64,000 nucleotides of DNA from positions 2,108,001 to 2,172,000 of the forward strand of contig NZ_CP033459.1 in the NCBI RefSeq assembly GCF_003265305.2, in the 5' to 3' direction. The stretch comes from Pseudoprevotella muciniphila (GTDB taxonomy: Bacteria > Bacteroidota > Bacteroidia > Bacteroidales > Bacteroidaceae). Every line of letters begins with the position of its first letter. Position 1 is the stretch's first letter. Made by a program: the position numbers and the translations under genes. Below the pieces are notes generated by a model. The model did no database searches, was not told where the DNA came from, and saw nothing but the letters and a program-made list of their open reading frames with translations. Of this stretch, positions 6,639-16,800 are shown piece after piece.

Positions 6639-9241
6639 GCTAAATGTATTGATATTTTCTTGCTTACGCACATCTCAGTAAATTCCTGCCATGTCGGTGA
6701 CGCTTCCTCGTCCGCGTTCCATGCTGTATATATGCCAGAAGGAATGCGCAGATTCTTCTCGTAAGCAGTGCCGGCATTTTCGACGATGAAGACAAGGCTC
6801 TCACGAGTTAGTTTGGGGCTTTTGCTAAAATCAAGCGTGCCGTCCGTCTCATGTCCCGTCCGTATGTCTTTCTGTGCGTCGAAGCCTTTGAGGTAGCACT
6901 CCTCGAGGTTACCGCAATTAAGGAATGCGTTTCCGAAGCCAGCGTAGTTCGTCACCCTGCTCACATCCAAGTACTTCACCACCCTCAACGCGGAGCAGTT
7001 GGCGAAGCCTGCAGAAAGGTTGCTCACGCACAGCAAGCCGCTGGCATGGTACGGCGAATAGAATACTTCGAGCGACTTGTTGCCGTTCGCCATTGAGTTT
7101 GCAATAAGCGGAAAAAATTTGCTATGAATGCCGGTATATGTATATATCCGCCTGTTGGTCTTGCCGGCATAGGGAGAGCCCAGCGCACCAAAGAGGCTGC
7201 CCGCACCATTGATGTCCACGCCTGCGCAGATGACCTCCATGTCAGCCGCACTCAAGCCGGTTACCAGGTAGTCGTTGCCTACCTTGTGCATACGCCACGT
7301 TCCGGTCAAGGTGTCATAATCCGCACCATGCGCTGCGTAGCGCGTTTTCTGCCGCTGCAACGTACTGTACACATTCTCCACGATAACCACATTACCGCCA
7401 TAGTCAGCTGCGTTGTCAACAGACGTACACTCGACTGCAATGGTTCCGGTGGTAAGCGTGGTGCGTATGCCGGTGCTGTTGCCCGTGGCATGGCAGCCTT
7501 GGCAGAGCATGGCGGTCTGTGCGCCCGACGTCGCCGCGCCCTGTGCCGAGAAACCCGTGCCCTCGCGCGTGCTGCCCGTCCAGGCATGACCCGGCAGGTT
7601 CTTTCGCGCAGTAACCCCGTAATAACTCGCCCGTCCGCCGCTCGCCGGCGTACAGCCGTTACCGTTGTATTCATAAAGCCCGCCGCGCGAGGTCACTGCA
7701 CAATGTTCGTGGCAACTCTCCCCGTCGTCCGAATTGTCGTGCGCCCAGCAGTCTTCCAGCACGATGTCGGAAGGGGCAGCGGACGTGCCGTGTCCGTTGA
7801 AGCCGTCGTTCGAGCAGCCGAATGCCTCGCAGCGGCGCATGAGGAAGTCGGTCGTGCCGTCGTAACGCACCGCACCGGCAGCGTTCGTCATGCCCACACT
7901 CACGTTTTCCAGCATGCCGTGCATGCCGCCCAGCAGCAGCCCGGAATAGAGGAAACGCACGTTCCTCACCTCAATGCTGCCGCCTTCGGAGGCTGCAACG
8001 GTCCGGCGCGGAATGACGACAGGGTGCGTGGCAAGGTCGGTGCCGGCAGCTATGGAGAAATAGAGCGTCGTGCCGCTCACGTACCATTTCAGCACGTCCG
8101 CACTCTCTTCTATCTCGGCTATCGACGCAGCAGGATAGATGCGCGTGGAGGGCAGGCGGTGCGTCGCGCCTTCCTGCACGGGGTGCACCTCGTCCGGAGC
8201 AATCGCCGTTGCCGCGTCAGCCACATCGTGCTGCCAGAGATACGTGCCGCGCACGGGCGGATTGTCGATGGTGGCACTCATCACACGCGTGTAGCCGCTC
8301 ATAGCCGTTGCCGCCGTCACGCGGTAGCAACTGATGATGCGGACACGCCCGCTGCCCGTCAGCCTGCCGTAGTTCGAGAGGTCGAGCGGCAGGTTGTAGT
8401 AATCGCCCGCGAGCATCACGAGTTCGCCGTCCGGTGCAAGCAAAGTGTTGGCCCGGCGCAGGGTCTGCACGGGGTTGCCCTTGCTCAGTCCATCGTTCTC
8501 ATCGCTGCCCTCCGGCGAGAGGTATATGCGGTGCGCAAATGGGGTGGCACTCACGATGTCTGCATGGCACACAATTTTGTCGGTCTGCACCACGAAAGTA
8601 CGCAGAGCATTGAACACCGCTAACGTAGCCCCCAAAGGCGGTACGAGTTCATAGTCGACCTCACCGGCGGTGCAGTTCACGTAGCCCACCACGTTATTAT
8701 CGTCATCGAGCCATACCACGATGGGGAAGAAAGATGTAGCAGTATCGGCTACCAACTTGACATGCAGCATAAATCTCTCCACGCCGGCTACAGACATGGG
8801 AACTGTGTGCAGATAGGCACTGCTGGTGCTCACACTCCCGTCCGCACGCATCAGCCCCGTCTCGGTGAACACGTCATCAGCAAAGTAGCGATAAATACGG
8901 CGGCAATGGCTCCGCTCCATGGCTTCCAGAACTTCTGTCGCCTGCGATGCTGCCGTCTGGGCAAGGCCTGCTTTCTCATTGGCATTCTCGGCTGCCGTTC
9001 CGGCTGTTGCTGCTGCTGTCTCGGCCAGCTCCTTTGCCGCCATAGCCGCAGTAGCCGCCGTTCTTGCCGGGGAGCCGAGAAGACTTACCGGCACAATCAC
9101 CAGTTCCGTACCCCGAAGGGCTGGCAATGTGTTGATACCGTCCAGGGTCTGCACCCTCGCCAGTTCCGTCACGTCCTGGCTCTCGGATTGAATCTGTGCA
9201 ATAATCTCCTGCTTCAGTTCTTGTTTCTCTTGTTCTGTCAT
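6635..9241 (-). CDS. Tail spike or fibre with beta-helix and leucine-rich C-terminus
   Basis: 868 residues. The first ~115 form an Ala-rich coiled coil (AATAAMAAKELAETAAATAG) that likely trimerises and attaches to the tail. Next comes a region beginning YLSPEGSDENDGLSKGNPVQTLRRA, typical of right-handed beta-helix proteins, with many glycine-turn repeats to about residue 640. The last ~200 residues (ANCSALRVVKYLDVS, FLNCGNLEECYLKGF) look like BspA-type leucine-rich repeats of Bacteroidetes surface proteins. It probably binds or degrades a surface polysaccharide during adsorption. It follows the tail hub gene by 18 bp. Confidence 0.75.
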   Translation of the reverse strand: MTEQEKQELKQEIIAQIQSESQDVTELARVQTLDGINTLPALRGTELVIVPVSLLGSPARTAATAAMAAKELAETAAATAGTAAENANEKAGLAQTAASQATEVLEAMERSHCRRIYRYFADDVFTETGLMRADGSVSTSSAYLHTVPMSVAGVERFMLHVKLVADTATSFFPIVVWLDDDNNVVGYVNCTAGEVDYELVPPLGATLAVFNALRTFVVQTDKIVCHADIVSATPFAHRIYLSPEGSDENDGLSKGNPVQTLRRANTLLAPDGELVMLAGDYYNLPLDLSNYGRLTGSGRVRIISCYRVTAATAMSGYTRVMSATIDNPPVRGTYLWQHDVADAATAIAPDEVHPVQEGATHRLPSTRIYPAASIAEIEESADVLKWYVSGTTLYFSIAAGTDLATHPVVIPRRTVAASEGGSIEVRNVRFLYSGLLLGGMHGMLENVSVGMTNAAGAVRYDGTTDFLMRRCEAFGCSNDGFNGHGTSAAPSDIVLEDCWAHDNSDDGESCHEHCAVTSRGGLYEYNGNGCTPASGGRASYYGVTARKNLPGHAWTGSTREGTGFSAQGAATSGAQTAMLCQGCHATGNSTGIRTTLTTGTIAVECTSVDNAADYGGNVVIVENVYSTLQRQKTRYAAHGADYDTLTGTWRMHKVGNDYLVTGLSAADMEVICAGVDINGAGSLFGALGSPYAGKTNRRIYTYTGIHSKFFPLIANSMANGNKSLEVFYSPYHASGLLCVSNLSAGFANCSALRVVKYLDVSRVTNYAGFGNAFLNCGNLEECYLKGFDAQKDIRTGHETDGTLDFSKSPKLTRESLVFIVENAGTAYEKNLRIPSGIYTAWNADEEASPTWQEFTEMCVSKKISIHLA

Positions 9242-9259
9242 GTTGATGGAATTTTATGG

Positions 9260-12200
9260 TTAATCTTGCATGTTGATTATTCTCGCTGTAAACTCGGTCG
9301 TAAAACCGTCTATCGTAGCAGTGCGGGCAGGGTCATACACCAGCAGCACCTCCACCGTGCCGCCCTGACCGATTTCAATGTTCGTCCAACAGCCACCGTT
9401 CCAGTGCGTAATCAAGGGATAGTCCTCCGAGTTCCAAGGGGTGTTGTTGCTGCCGTCCGGCAGGCTGTTACGCCCGTAAATGTAAAAGTTCAGCGAGCCG
9501 AGGTCGGAGGTAACGATAAGTCTCACCGCAAACGGAGTACTCGTGCCGATGCTCAGCGCATTGCGCACGGACGACAGTCGCGGAAGGGCTATGCCGGCAT
9601 TGGCCGCCGAGCAGTTCACGATGATGCGGTTGCTGTCCGCCAGACCCACATCGTATATCTTGTTCGCCTGGCTCACGGCCACTTTCTTGAACTTGTAACC
9701 GTCGATAAAGCCGTTCAGGGCACCGTTGCCGGTACCGGCGAATGCAAGGTTCGCGCTCCTGGAATTCCTGATGTCGAACAAAATACCATATTTCGGCAGA
9801 AGATTGTCTCCGGTGTCAACTAGGCGGCACAGCATGGGTTGCCCCATACTGTTCCACGTGCCGAAAATGGCCTGACGATCCGTGTCGTTGAAACCAATCA
9901 TGCTGTCATAGAGGAACAGACCGTTCGTGTCATCGTGAATGACCGGCTGCAAATTGCCGTGTTCGTCCTCCTCGTAGGTCACGCTGCCCACGCCGATATG
10001 GTCGTCGGCTATCACAAATCCGCCGATATAACCGCTCTTGGAGTCGATGCTGCCCGCAAACTTACCGTTAACGGCCTCAATGCTGCCATCTGCCTTAATC
10101 CTGAAGTTCCGGTTCGCTGTCACCAGTCCCTCCAGCGCGATGTTGTCGGCAGTAAGCTTAATCACGGTGCGGGTCTGCTCATGCCCCTCCCCATCAATAT
10201 AGGTCTCCTGTACGCCTACACCTATCAGTGCCAGTCTGCCGTCAGGTCCCTGAGCGTAGATGCCCGTGCCGTTCGCCTTTACCATAATGCCGCTCTCGGC
10301 AAGCACGTTGCCGTTCTGGTCGAAGTTCTGGGCGGATAGCTTAATCAGTTTCTCGCTCTGCTCAAAGAGCGTCCGGTATTTATACGCCAAGGCCTCTGTC
10401 TTGTCAGTGCTCAGAATGAGCATACACAGGAAGATGTCACCCGTGAAACTCAGCTTGAAGTCGCCCGTGCCGTTCCAAAGGCCGTCGCAGGTGTACTGCT
10501 TGTAGCCGTCGGTCACAGCCAGTTGCTCCTCCACGTCTATCGGGTTGAAGTTCTCAAAACCGGTCTTATCCACATTCTCGAACCTTACCCTCAGCGTGCC
10601 GGCACTCGCACAGCGGTAAAGGAAACTCAGATACACAGGCTTAGCCGCTTTCGTGCCGTCCGCGTTCGTCTCCATCGTCGGTTTGCTTCGTAGGCTCGCA
10701 TTCTTCTGGATGATATACTTGTTCTTGATCCTGACCACCACGCGACCGTCGTCCTTCGTCACGCTCACACCGTCGCCTTTCTTCGACAGCAAGTTACGGT
10801 TGGCCCATATCCATTGGTTGCCAACGAGCCAGAACAAGGTCTCGTTCTCCGTCAGCCACTTACTCAGACCCTCGTCGAAACTAGGATTGTTCAGATAGCC
10901 TTTCTCCTGGGCGAAGTCCTGGCGGAGCGCACTCATGCTGCTCTCGATCTTGCCTTCCGTTATCTCGAACTTGGTCTTGATGTCCTCGCCCGTCGCAAGC
11001 AGGAACGTGCCGCGCAGGTAGGCGTTGTCGCTGTACAGGCCGTTGCCCTGCGGCTGGTTGTCTGCCGGGAACCAGTCATCATTGATGCCGTCCAGGTTGC
11101 CCAGACGCGCACGCAGGCAATCCGTGAAGTTCTTCGCCTTCACGCCGTCCATCACGTCGATTCTCGGCTGGCCGTCCTCGGTGGCGGATATGAGTATCAG
11201 GTTCTGGCGAAGGGGGTTCTCGCTGTTGCCCATCAGCACGCACTCATCGGCTGCTGCAGGAAGGCTCGCTTCAAACTCGCTCTTCGCCACCAGGATGCTA
11301 TTGCAGGCAACAGCAGCCACCTCCACCCAGTACGATTTCAGGTTCCCGCCGGTGAAGGTCTGACAGCGCATAAGGTCATGTGCCTGGAAGGTATTCTCTT
11401 GCTCGAAGGTGATCTTGTAGTAGCCGTCCAACTCCTCCACGGTCTTTATCTTGCCGTTCGCCGCACTCACCACTATCTGACCGCCCACGCTGCGGATCTT
11501 CTCAACCAGCAACTCAAACACGGTCATCACCTGCCGAACCGTCAGTTTGTCAATGGTCAGGTTTGCCAGCTCGTTCTGGTCTATCCACAACTGCCAGCCC
11601 TCACCGCCAAATCCGTCCACAAACCTTGCGCTGCGCAACAACTGGCGGACAACCAGCGTCAGCAGTTCAGCATTGCCCAGACCATCTATCCTGCCGCCTT
11701 CCTCACCGGCCTCAAAGTCGCCGATGTCGATGCCCTCGTCGAAGATAATCTTCTTCTTAGCACGGTCAGCGTTGTTCTTGCTCAGGAACTCCTTGTGGCT
11801 GCGTCGCGCACTATACAGGTTGTTGTCCGTAGGACGTGTTGTGTCCCAGCTTCTGATGATGTCGGGAACATTCACGCTGCCTACCAACGTACCCGCGTAG
11901 TTCTTCACGTCACTGATGGCATCGTCTATTTTCTCCAGCGTCCGCGTCGAGAGGGCATCGCTTATTTCCAAGTCCATCTGACTGGGCAGCGTCACCTGTC
12001 GACTGATTCTTGTAATGCGACTTGCGCGATAGCCTGTGTCAGGAAAATACTCCTGGCTCTCCAGACGGATTCTGCGACCTATATACAAGTCCACTCCCTC
12101 ATCCTCTATCCATACATGATCGGTCGGGGCCTTATAGCGTGACACATCAAGGGCGTGCTTCCTGTTGTATTCTTCCACCGCACTCTGGAACTCACGCTCT

Positions 12201-13342
12201 GCCAAACCGTAATACTCGTCCGGCATCCTGATATTCCAAAGGATGTATCGGTCATTAACCTCGGGTACCAGTGTACCACCTGGCAACTGTGTGTCGTCAT
12301 CGTAGGGCCATATCGTGATAATCTCGAACTCCCTGGTCTCGCTGTTATAGTTCACCTCGAAATAGTGGTCATCGTCCACCCCCAGTCCGGCAAGCTCGCT
12401 GCCTTCCTGGAAACTCACATGCTTTACCAGTCCACCTATCTCGTAGTCATTGGGGTCAAACGTCAGACTGTTGTCCTTGAAATAATAGATGGTGAACGGA
12501 TTGCCGTCGCTGTCCTGCACGTTCTCACTGCGCACGGAACTAATCACGCCTACACGACGCGGATAGATGCCGGAGAAGGCTTCCTGCTCGTAGTGGTGGA
12601 TGACACCGTAGCGTTCTGCGTTCACATCCACATACTTCACGCCGCCAGGCAACTGCAATCGGCTTGCGCCATATCTCTCAGGATCAATATTCCTGCTACT
12701 GCCTATCGGGAAAAGGCGCGTGTAGAACTTGGCATTGTCGGCCACGTCCCTGTCAAGGCTGGTCAGACCGGCACCGTAGGCCAGTGCCAGTTCCTCGCCA
12801 TGCTCACAGCGGCACAGGTTCACAGTTTCACCCTCTATCCACCATTCCACACCGACGGCTTCAGCAAGTTCTTTCAATCCCTCGTCGCAGTATTTGCCGG
12901 TGTAGTCTATGACAACGTTGTCCGTGCCTTCCACCGTGCCGACCTTGAAATTGGTCGTGTGGTCCATGCCGTCGTTGATGTTCTGAACAATAAGGCACAT
13001 GTGCTCTATCGGACGGGCGGTCAGCGTGAACACTGCTTCATTGGCATCGTCCACCGTCTTCAGCACCAGAAAACGCTTGATCAGACTCTCAATGCCGTAC
13101 AACTTCACGTTGTATTCCCATTCCACCGTGCTCTTCTCATTGGGAAGGTATTTCTCAACAGCCCAGTAACGCTCACCCTCAAAGTCCACATAGTCGTTCA
13201 CGTCAATGCTCACATACTCGTAGAGCGTGAACGAAAGGCTCAGCACGTTGTCGCCCTGAATCTCCTTGTCCTGGGTGCTCGTGTCGTTTGGCGAGAGCGC
13301 TGTCTTCACACTCCCCGTCTGGTCGTATAGCGTAAGAAGCAT
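9260..13342 (-). CDS. Tail hub / tail-associated protein
   Basis: 1360 residues. The N-terminus (LYDQTGSVKTALSPNDTSTQDKE) and the following ~400 residues resemble the baseplate hub or Tal-like proteins of siphoviruses. The middle (NLTIDKLTVRQVMTVFELL, KIESSMSALRQDFAQEKG) is fibrous. A C-terminal beta-rich part (PIDVEEQLAVTDG) follows. Position between the Dit-like gene and the tail spike supports a role in closing the tail tip and joining the receptor-binding protein. The assignment rests on size, order and general resemblance. The 70 bp upstream (13343-13412) holds a short CAACTCT repeat. Confidence 0.65.
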   Translation of the reverse strand: MLLTLYDQTGSVKTALSPNDTSTQDKEIQGDNVLSLSFTLYEYVSIDVNDYVDFEGERYWAVEKYLPNEKSTVEWEYNVKLYGIESLIKRFLVLKTVDDANEAVFTLTARPIEHMCLIVQNINDGMDHTTNFKVGTVEGTDNVVIDYTGKYCDEGLKELAEAVGVEWWIEGETVNLCRCEHGEELALAYGAGLTSLDRDVADNAKFYTRLFPIGSSRNIDPERYGASRLQLPGGVKYVDVNAERYGVIHHYEQEAFSGIYPRRVGVISSVRSENVQDSDGNPFTIYYFKDNSLTFDPNDYEIGGLVKHVSFQEGSELAGLGVDDDHYFEVNYNSETREFEIITIWPYDDDTQLPGGTLVPEVNDRYILWNIRMPDEYYGLAEREFQSAVEEYNRKHALDVSRYKAPTDHVWIEDEGVDLYIGRRIRLESQEYFPDTGYRASRITRISRQVTLPSQMDLEISDALSTRTLEKIDDAISDVKNYAGTLVGSVNVPDIIRSWDTTRPTDNNLYSARRSHKEFLSKNNADRAKKKIIFDEGIDIGDFEAGEEGGRIDGLGNAELLTLVVRQLLRSARFVDGFGGEGWQLWIDQNELANLTIDKLTVRQVMTVFELLVEKIRSVGGQIVVSAANGKIKTVEELDGYYKITFEQENTFQAHDLMRCQTFTGGNLKSYWVEVAAVACNSILVAKSEFEASLPAAADECVLMGNSENPLRQNLILISATEDGQPRIDVMDGVKAKNFTDCLRARLGNLDGINDDWFPADNQPQGNGLYSDNAYLRGTFLLATGEDIKTKFEITEGKIESSMSALRQDFAQEKGYLNNPSFDEGLSKWLTENETLFWLVGNQWIWANRNLLSKKGDGVSVTKDDGRVVVRIKNKYIIQKNASLRSKPTMETNADGTKAAKPVYLSFLYRCASAGTLRVRFENVDKTGFENFNPIDVEEQLAVTDGYKQYTCDGLWNGTGDFKLSFTGDIFLCMLILSTDKTEALAYKYRTLFEQSEKLIKLSAQNFDQNGNVLAESGIMVKANGTGIYAQGPDGRLALIGVGVQETYIDGEGHEQTRTVIKLTADNIALEGLVTANRNFRIKADGSIEAVNGKFAGSIDSKSGYIGGFVIADDHIGVGSVTYEEDEHGNLQPVIHDDTNGLFLYDSMIGFNDTDRQAIFGTWNSMGQPMLCRLVDTGDNLLPKYGILFDIRNSRSANLAFAGTGNGALNGFIDGYKFKKVAVSQANKIYDVGLADSNRIIVNCSAANAGIALPRLSSVRNALSIGTSTPFAVRLIVTSDLGSLNFYIYGRNSLPDGSNNTPWNSEDYPLITHWNGGCWTNIEIGQGGTVEVLLVYDPARTATIDGFTTEFTARIINMQD

Positions 13343-13412
13343 ATTCTAATCGTATTATAATATCAGTCCAATTAAAACCTCAATTGTCAATTCTCAACTC
13401 TCAACTCTCAAC

Positions 13413-13886
13413 TTAAATTATCGGGTTAGGCTCCCTGAACTTCACCTTGTAGCGGCTCGCCTGCACACCCTCTTTCCACAGGTACGTCAGCGGACGGTAG
13501 GCACTGCTCTCTACATAGAACACGCGCAACGTAAGGTTCAGTTCCGTGAACGTGATATTCAGCCAGCCGTTAGTGCCAGCCTTCAGGAACTGGATAAACT
13601 CCATGTAGTTCTGCAGCCAGTCGCTTTTCGTGGCGGCATACTGTGCGAAGTGGAGCGTCACGTCGCGCTCCTCATTCGCCACAACCAGACTCTGGGAATA
13701 GCGTTTGCCGTTCTGCTCCCTGATATTCACGCCGACATGCCCTTTTACCTTGCTCGCCGTCATGATGGCGGTCAGGTTCTCCCGACCGCCTTTCTTCTCC
13801 TCCGTCAGGAACACGCCGTACTCCTGCCAGATGTCGGTGCCGTTCACCAGCACCTGACCGCTCAATATATGTTGTCCTGTTGCCAT
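13413..13886 (-). CDS. Distal-tail-like structural protein
   Basis: 157 residues, beta-rich, starting MATGQHILSGQVLVNGTDIW. It sits directly after the tape measure gene (2 bp apart) and before the tail hub, the usual place of a distal tail protein in siphoviruses. No diagnostic motif is visible, so the function is inferred from order. Confidence 0.5.
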   Translation of the reverse strand: MATGQHILSGQVLVNGTDIWQEYGVFLTEEKKGGRENLTAIMTASKVKGHVGVNIREQNGKRYSQSLVVANEERDVTLHFAQYAATKSDWLQNYMEFIQFLKAGTNGWLNITFTELNLTLRVFYVESSAYRPLTYLWKEGVQASRYKVKFREPNPII

Positions 13887-13888
13887 CG

Positions 13889-16800
13889 TTATTTCATTTT
13901 TAGTCCGTCACGTATCATTTTCTTGATGTCTTCCTTTATCTCACCCAATGACTGGGCACTGCTGCCTGTGTTCGTTGCTATCTGGCGCAGGTGGTCACCG
14001 GCCTCGTCCATCTGACGGGTCACGTCGGTCAACTTGTCGTCCATGCTCGCCCAATGCATCTGACCGCTTACGAACAGTCCCTCCAGTTTTCCTGCCTGGT
14101 CCTGGCTCATCGTAGTGAAGGCACCGGCCTTGCCGCTCTGAGTTACCCCGCTGTTTTCCTCCGTGGCTTTCACGATACCCTCCGTCCGCAGGGTCTCAAT
14201 GTCGCGCTTCGCACTCTCCACATAGCCATCATACTCGGCTTTCAGGGCATCCAGCCTTTTCCTGTATTCCTCGTCGGTAATCTCGCCGTTTGTACGGGCT
14301 TCGTTCAGTTTTGCCAGATTCTCATACCACTCCTCCAAGTTCTTCTGGAATTTCGCACCCACGAGGTTGTTCACCGCCATCCTGTTCACCATCTTCTGCC
14401 AGTTGTCCGCGATATTGTCCATCACTTCCTCGCTGCCGTCGGCAAGGTCGTAGAGGGAACCGAGAAAGTCGTCAAAGACATTCTCCTTCGTCGTGGTCGT
14501 CAGGTTCTCATACAGGGCATCGGTTATCTCCTGCAGTTTGCCGGCTTGGTCAATGTAGGCGTTCAGTTTTTCCTGGACTGATTCGCCGTAGGGTCCTTTG
14601 CCTGTGTCGGCTATCAGTTTCCACATGTCAACATTGCTGCGCAACATCTTCATCTCCTCCGGGCTCAGGTCCCACAGGTCGCCGTTCCACTGCCTGCCTA
14701 TCTGACCGCTCAGACGGGCTATCTGCTCTTGGCTGAAACCATCCCAGTAGTAGTTCCAACTGTGGTGCGCACTGTGATAGCCGGCTTGCGCCTGTGCTAT
14801 GCTCTTGTAGTTGGCGTTGGTCTCTTCCTGTAACTGCCGGGCGCGCGTTGAGGCATCAATGGCCCTCGCGCCACGCGCACTCTTCATTTCGTCTGTCAGG
14901 TCTTCGATGGCTTGCTCCAGCAACTCGTTGCGCTTCGTCAGTCTGTCTATCGTCTCTGCCACCTCTGCGGCATTCGAGTTCGTGAACCAGTCGCTCACGC
15001 TGCTGCTCAGGGCTCCGAAGGTCAGAATGTTGCCTATCCTGCCTATCACACCGTCCAGCAGACCGCCCACGCCGTTCACCACGATACTCTCCAGCACCTT
15101 GAAAAGGTTCTCAGGCAGGTCGAAGATAGCGTCTATCAGATTGCCCACGGCATCCAGTATGCTCACCACAAGGTCATCTATCCAGCGCAGACTGATCAAC
15201 TCTGTTAAAGCGTCGAGAATACCGGTCACGAAGTTCTTGATGGCACCCACCAAGTCCAGAATCAGACGGGGAATCTGTGCTACGATACCGATGACACTGC
15301 CAAGGCCGCTTGACAGCAGGCCTTCGATGCCGCTGCCGATACTGCCCAGTGTACTGCCGATGGTGCTGCTCAGCTTCGTGCCTATCGTCTTTGCCATTCC
15401 GTCGCCCATCTGGGGCAGAATACTGTCAAGCGTTCCTTTCAGTTGGTCAATGCCGCCAACGGCGCTCTGGATGTTGCCGAAGCCGTCGGCACCTGTCCAG
15501 CCCTTGGCATTGCTCAGGGCTGTAGTCAATCCGCTCGTGAAGTTGGCCACCTCTTCGCTCGTCCGGTTCAATGCTCCGCCGAAGGCTTCCATGTCCTCAC
15601 GGGCCTGCGCTGTCGCGTCACCAAGTTCCTGGGCACGTTGCTCTAATGCCTTATACTCGTCTGCAGTAATCTCACCGGCATCCAGACGCTTCTTTCCTTC
15701 ATCACGGGCGCGCACGGCTGCGTCTTCCTCTCTCTTCGCCTTGTCGTAGGCGGCGACGGCTGCCGTGAAGTCCTTGATGGCTTTATCAAGAGCCTGCCAT
15801 GTCACACTCTGGTCCGTACCTACATACTTGCGCATCTCCTGAATCAGATCCGTCACCTTCTGCTGGGTCTCAGCGTCGGCATTCTTGTACTCGTCGGTCT
15901 TCACCCATGCCTGCAGCTGCTCCATCATCGGTGCCATCATTTCCTTCGTCAGGTCACCCACACCGCTAAACAGCGCGTGCCAGTCAATACCGCGAGATAT
16001 ATTTTCAAAGGACAGGCTCGCTTCTCTCTGGAGTCTTTCCTTATTCAGTTTCTTCTTTTGCCATTGCTTGGTGGCTTCGTCGGCTTCCGACGCCTCCACG
16101 TCCGCAATCTTCTGTGCGTACTCCTCGGCAATTGCCAGCTTCTGCTGCTGGTAGGAGCCGTATTCCTTCAAATACTCCACCATTGCCTGGGTCTCTGCAC
16201 GGCGACGCACACGTTCCAGTTCTGCCTCCTCCTTGTCTATCTCTGCCTCTCCGTTATCTAACTTGGATTGGGCTAATTTCCGGGCTTCTTCCAGTGCGTC
16301 TGTCTGGGCTTTGGTCAGTTTCCCCTTCTGTGCGGCGCTCCAATCCTTTTCAAGCGCGTCAAGTTCCGCTTTCTCTTCGGCATAGTCCAGACGTAACTGG
16401 GCGCGTTTCTTCTTAGCACCCTCTGCCATCTGGTCTATCTCTTCCTGGCGGTTCTTGGCTTGTAATTCTTTAAGTGCCTCGGCGCGGTCTTTCTCGTCTT
16501 TAAGGTCATTGCCGCTACCATTCCCTCCGCTACCATTCCCTCCGCCATTCCCTCCGCTACCATTCCTTCCGGAACCGCTGGAACTTCCGCCACCTCCGCC
16601 ACCGTTGTAACGGAAACGCGAAGGAATTCTGGAAAGTGCCACAGTAGCTTTCTGTTGCGAAGTTTCTGATTTATCGCGATAATAATTTACCTCTTCGTCC
16701 AGACCTTTTTTAAGTTCCTTATTAGTTTTTATGGCTTCTCTATTACGATCGGCATTGACTTTATCTGCACCAGACTGGTTCAGGCCAGATCTGATTAATC

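Noticed and set aside
7124-8623. 499-codon plus-strand frame
   Set aside because: It is antisense to the tail spike and has His/Arg/Val composition typical of a shadow frame.
10814-12142. 442-codon plus-strand frame
   Set aside because: It is antisense to the tail hub gene, which has better composition and operon context.
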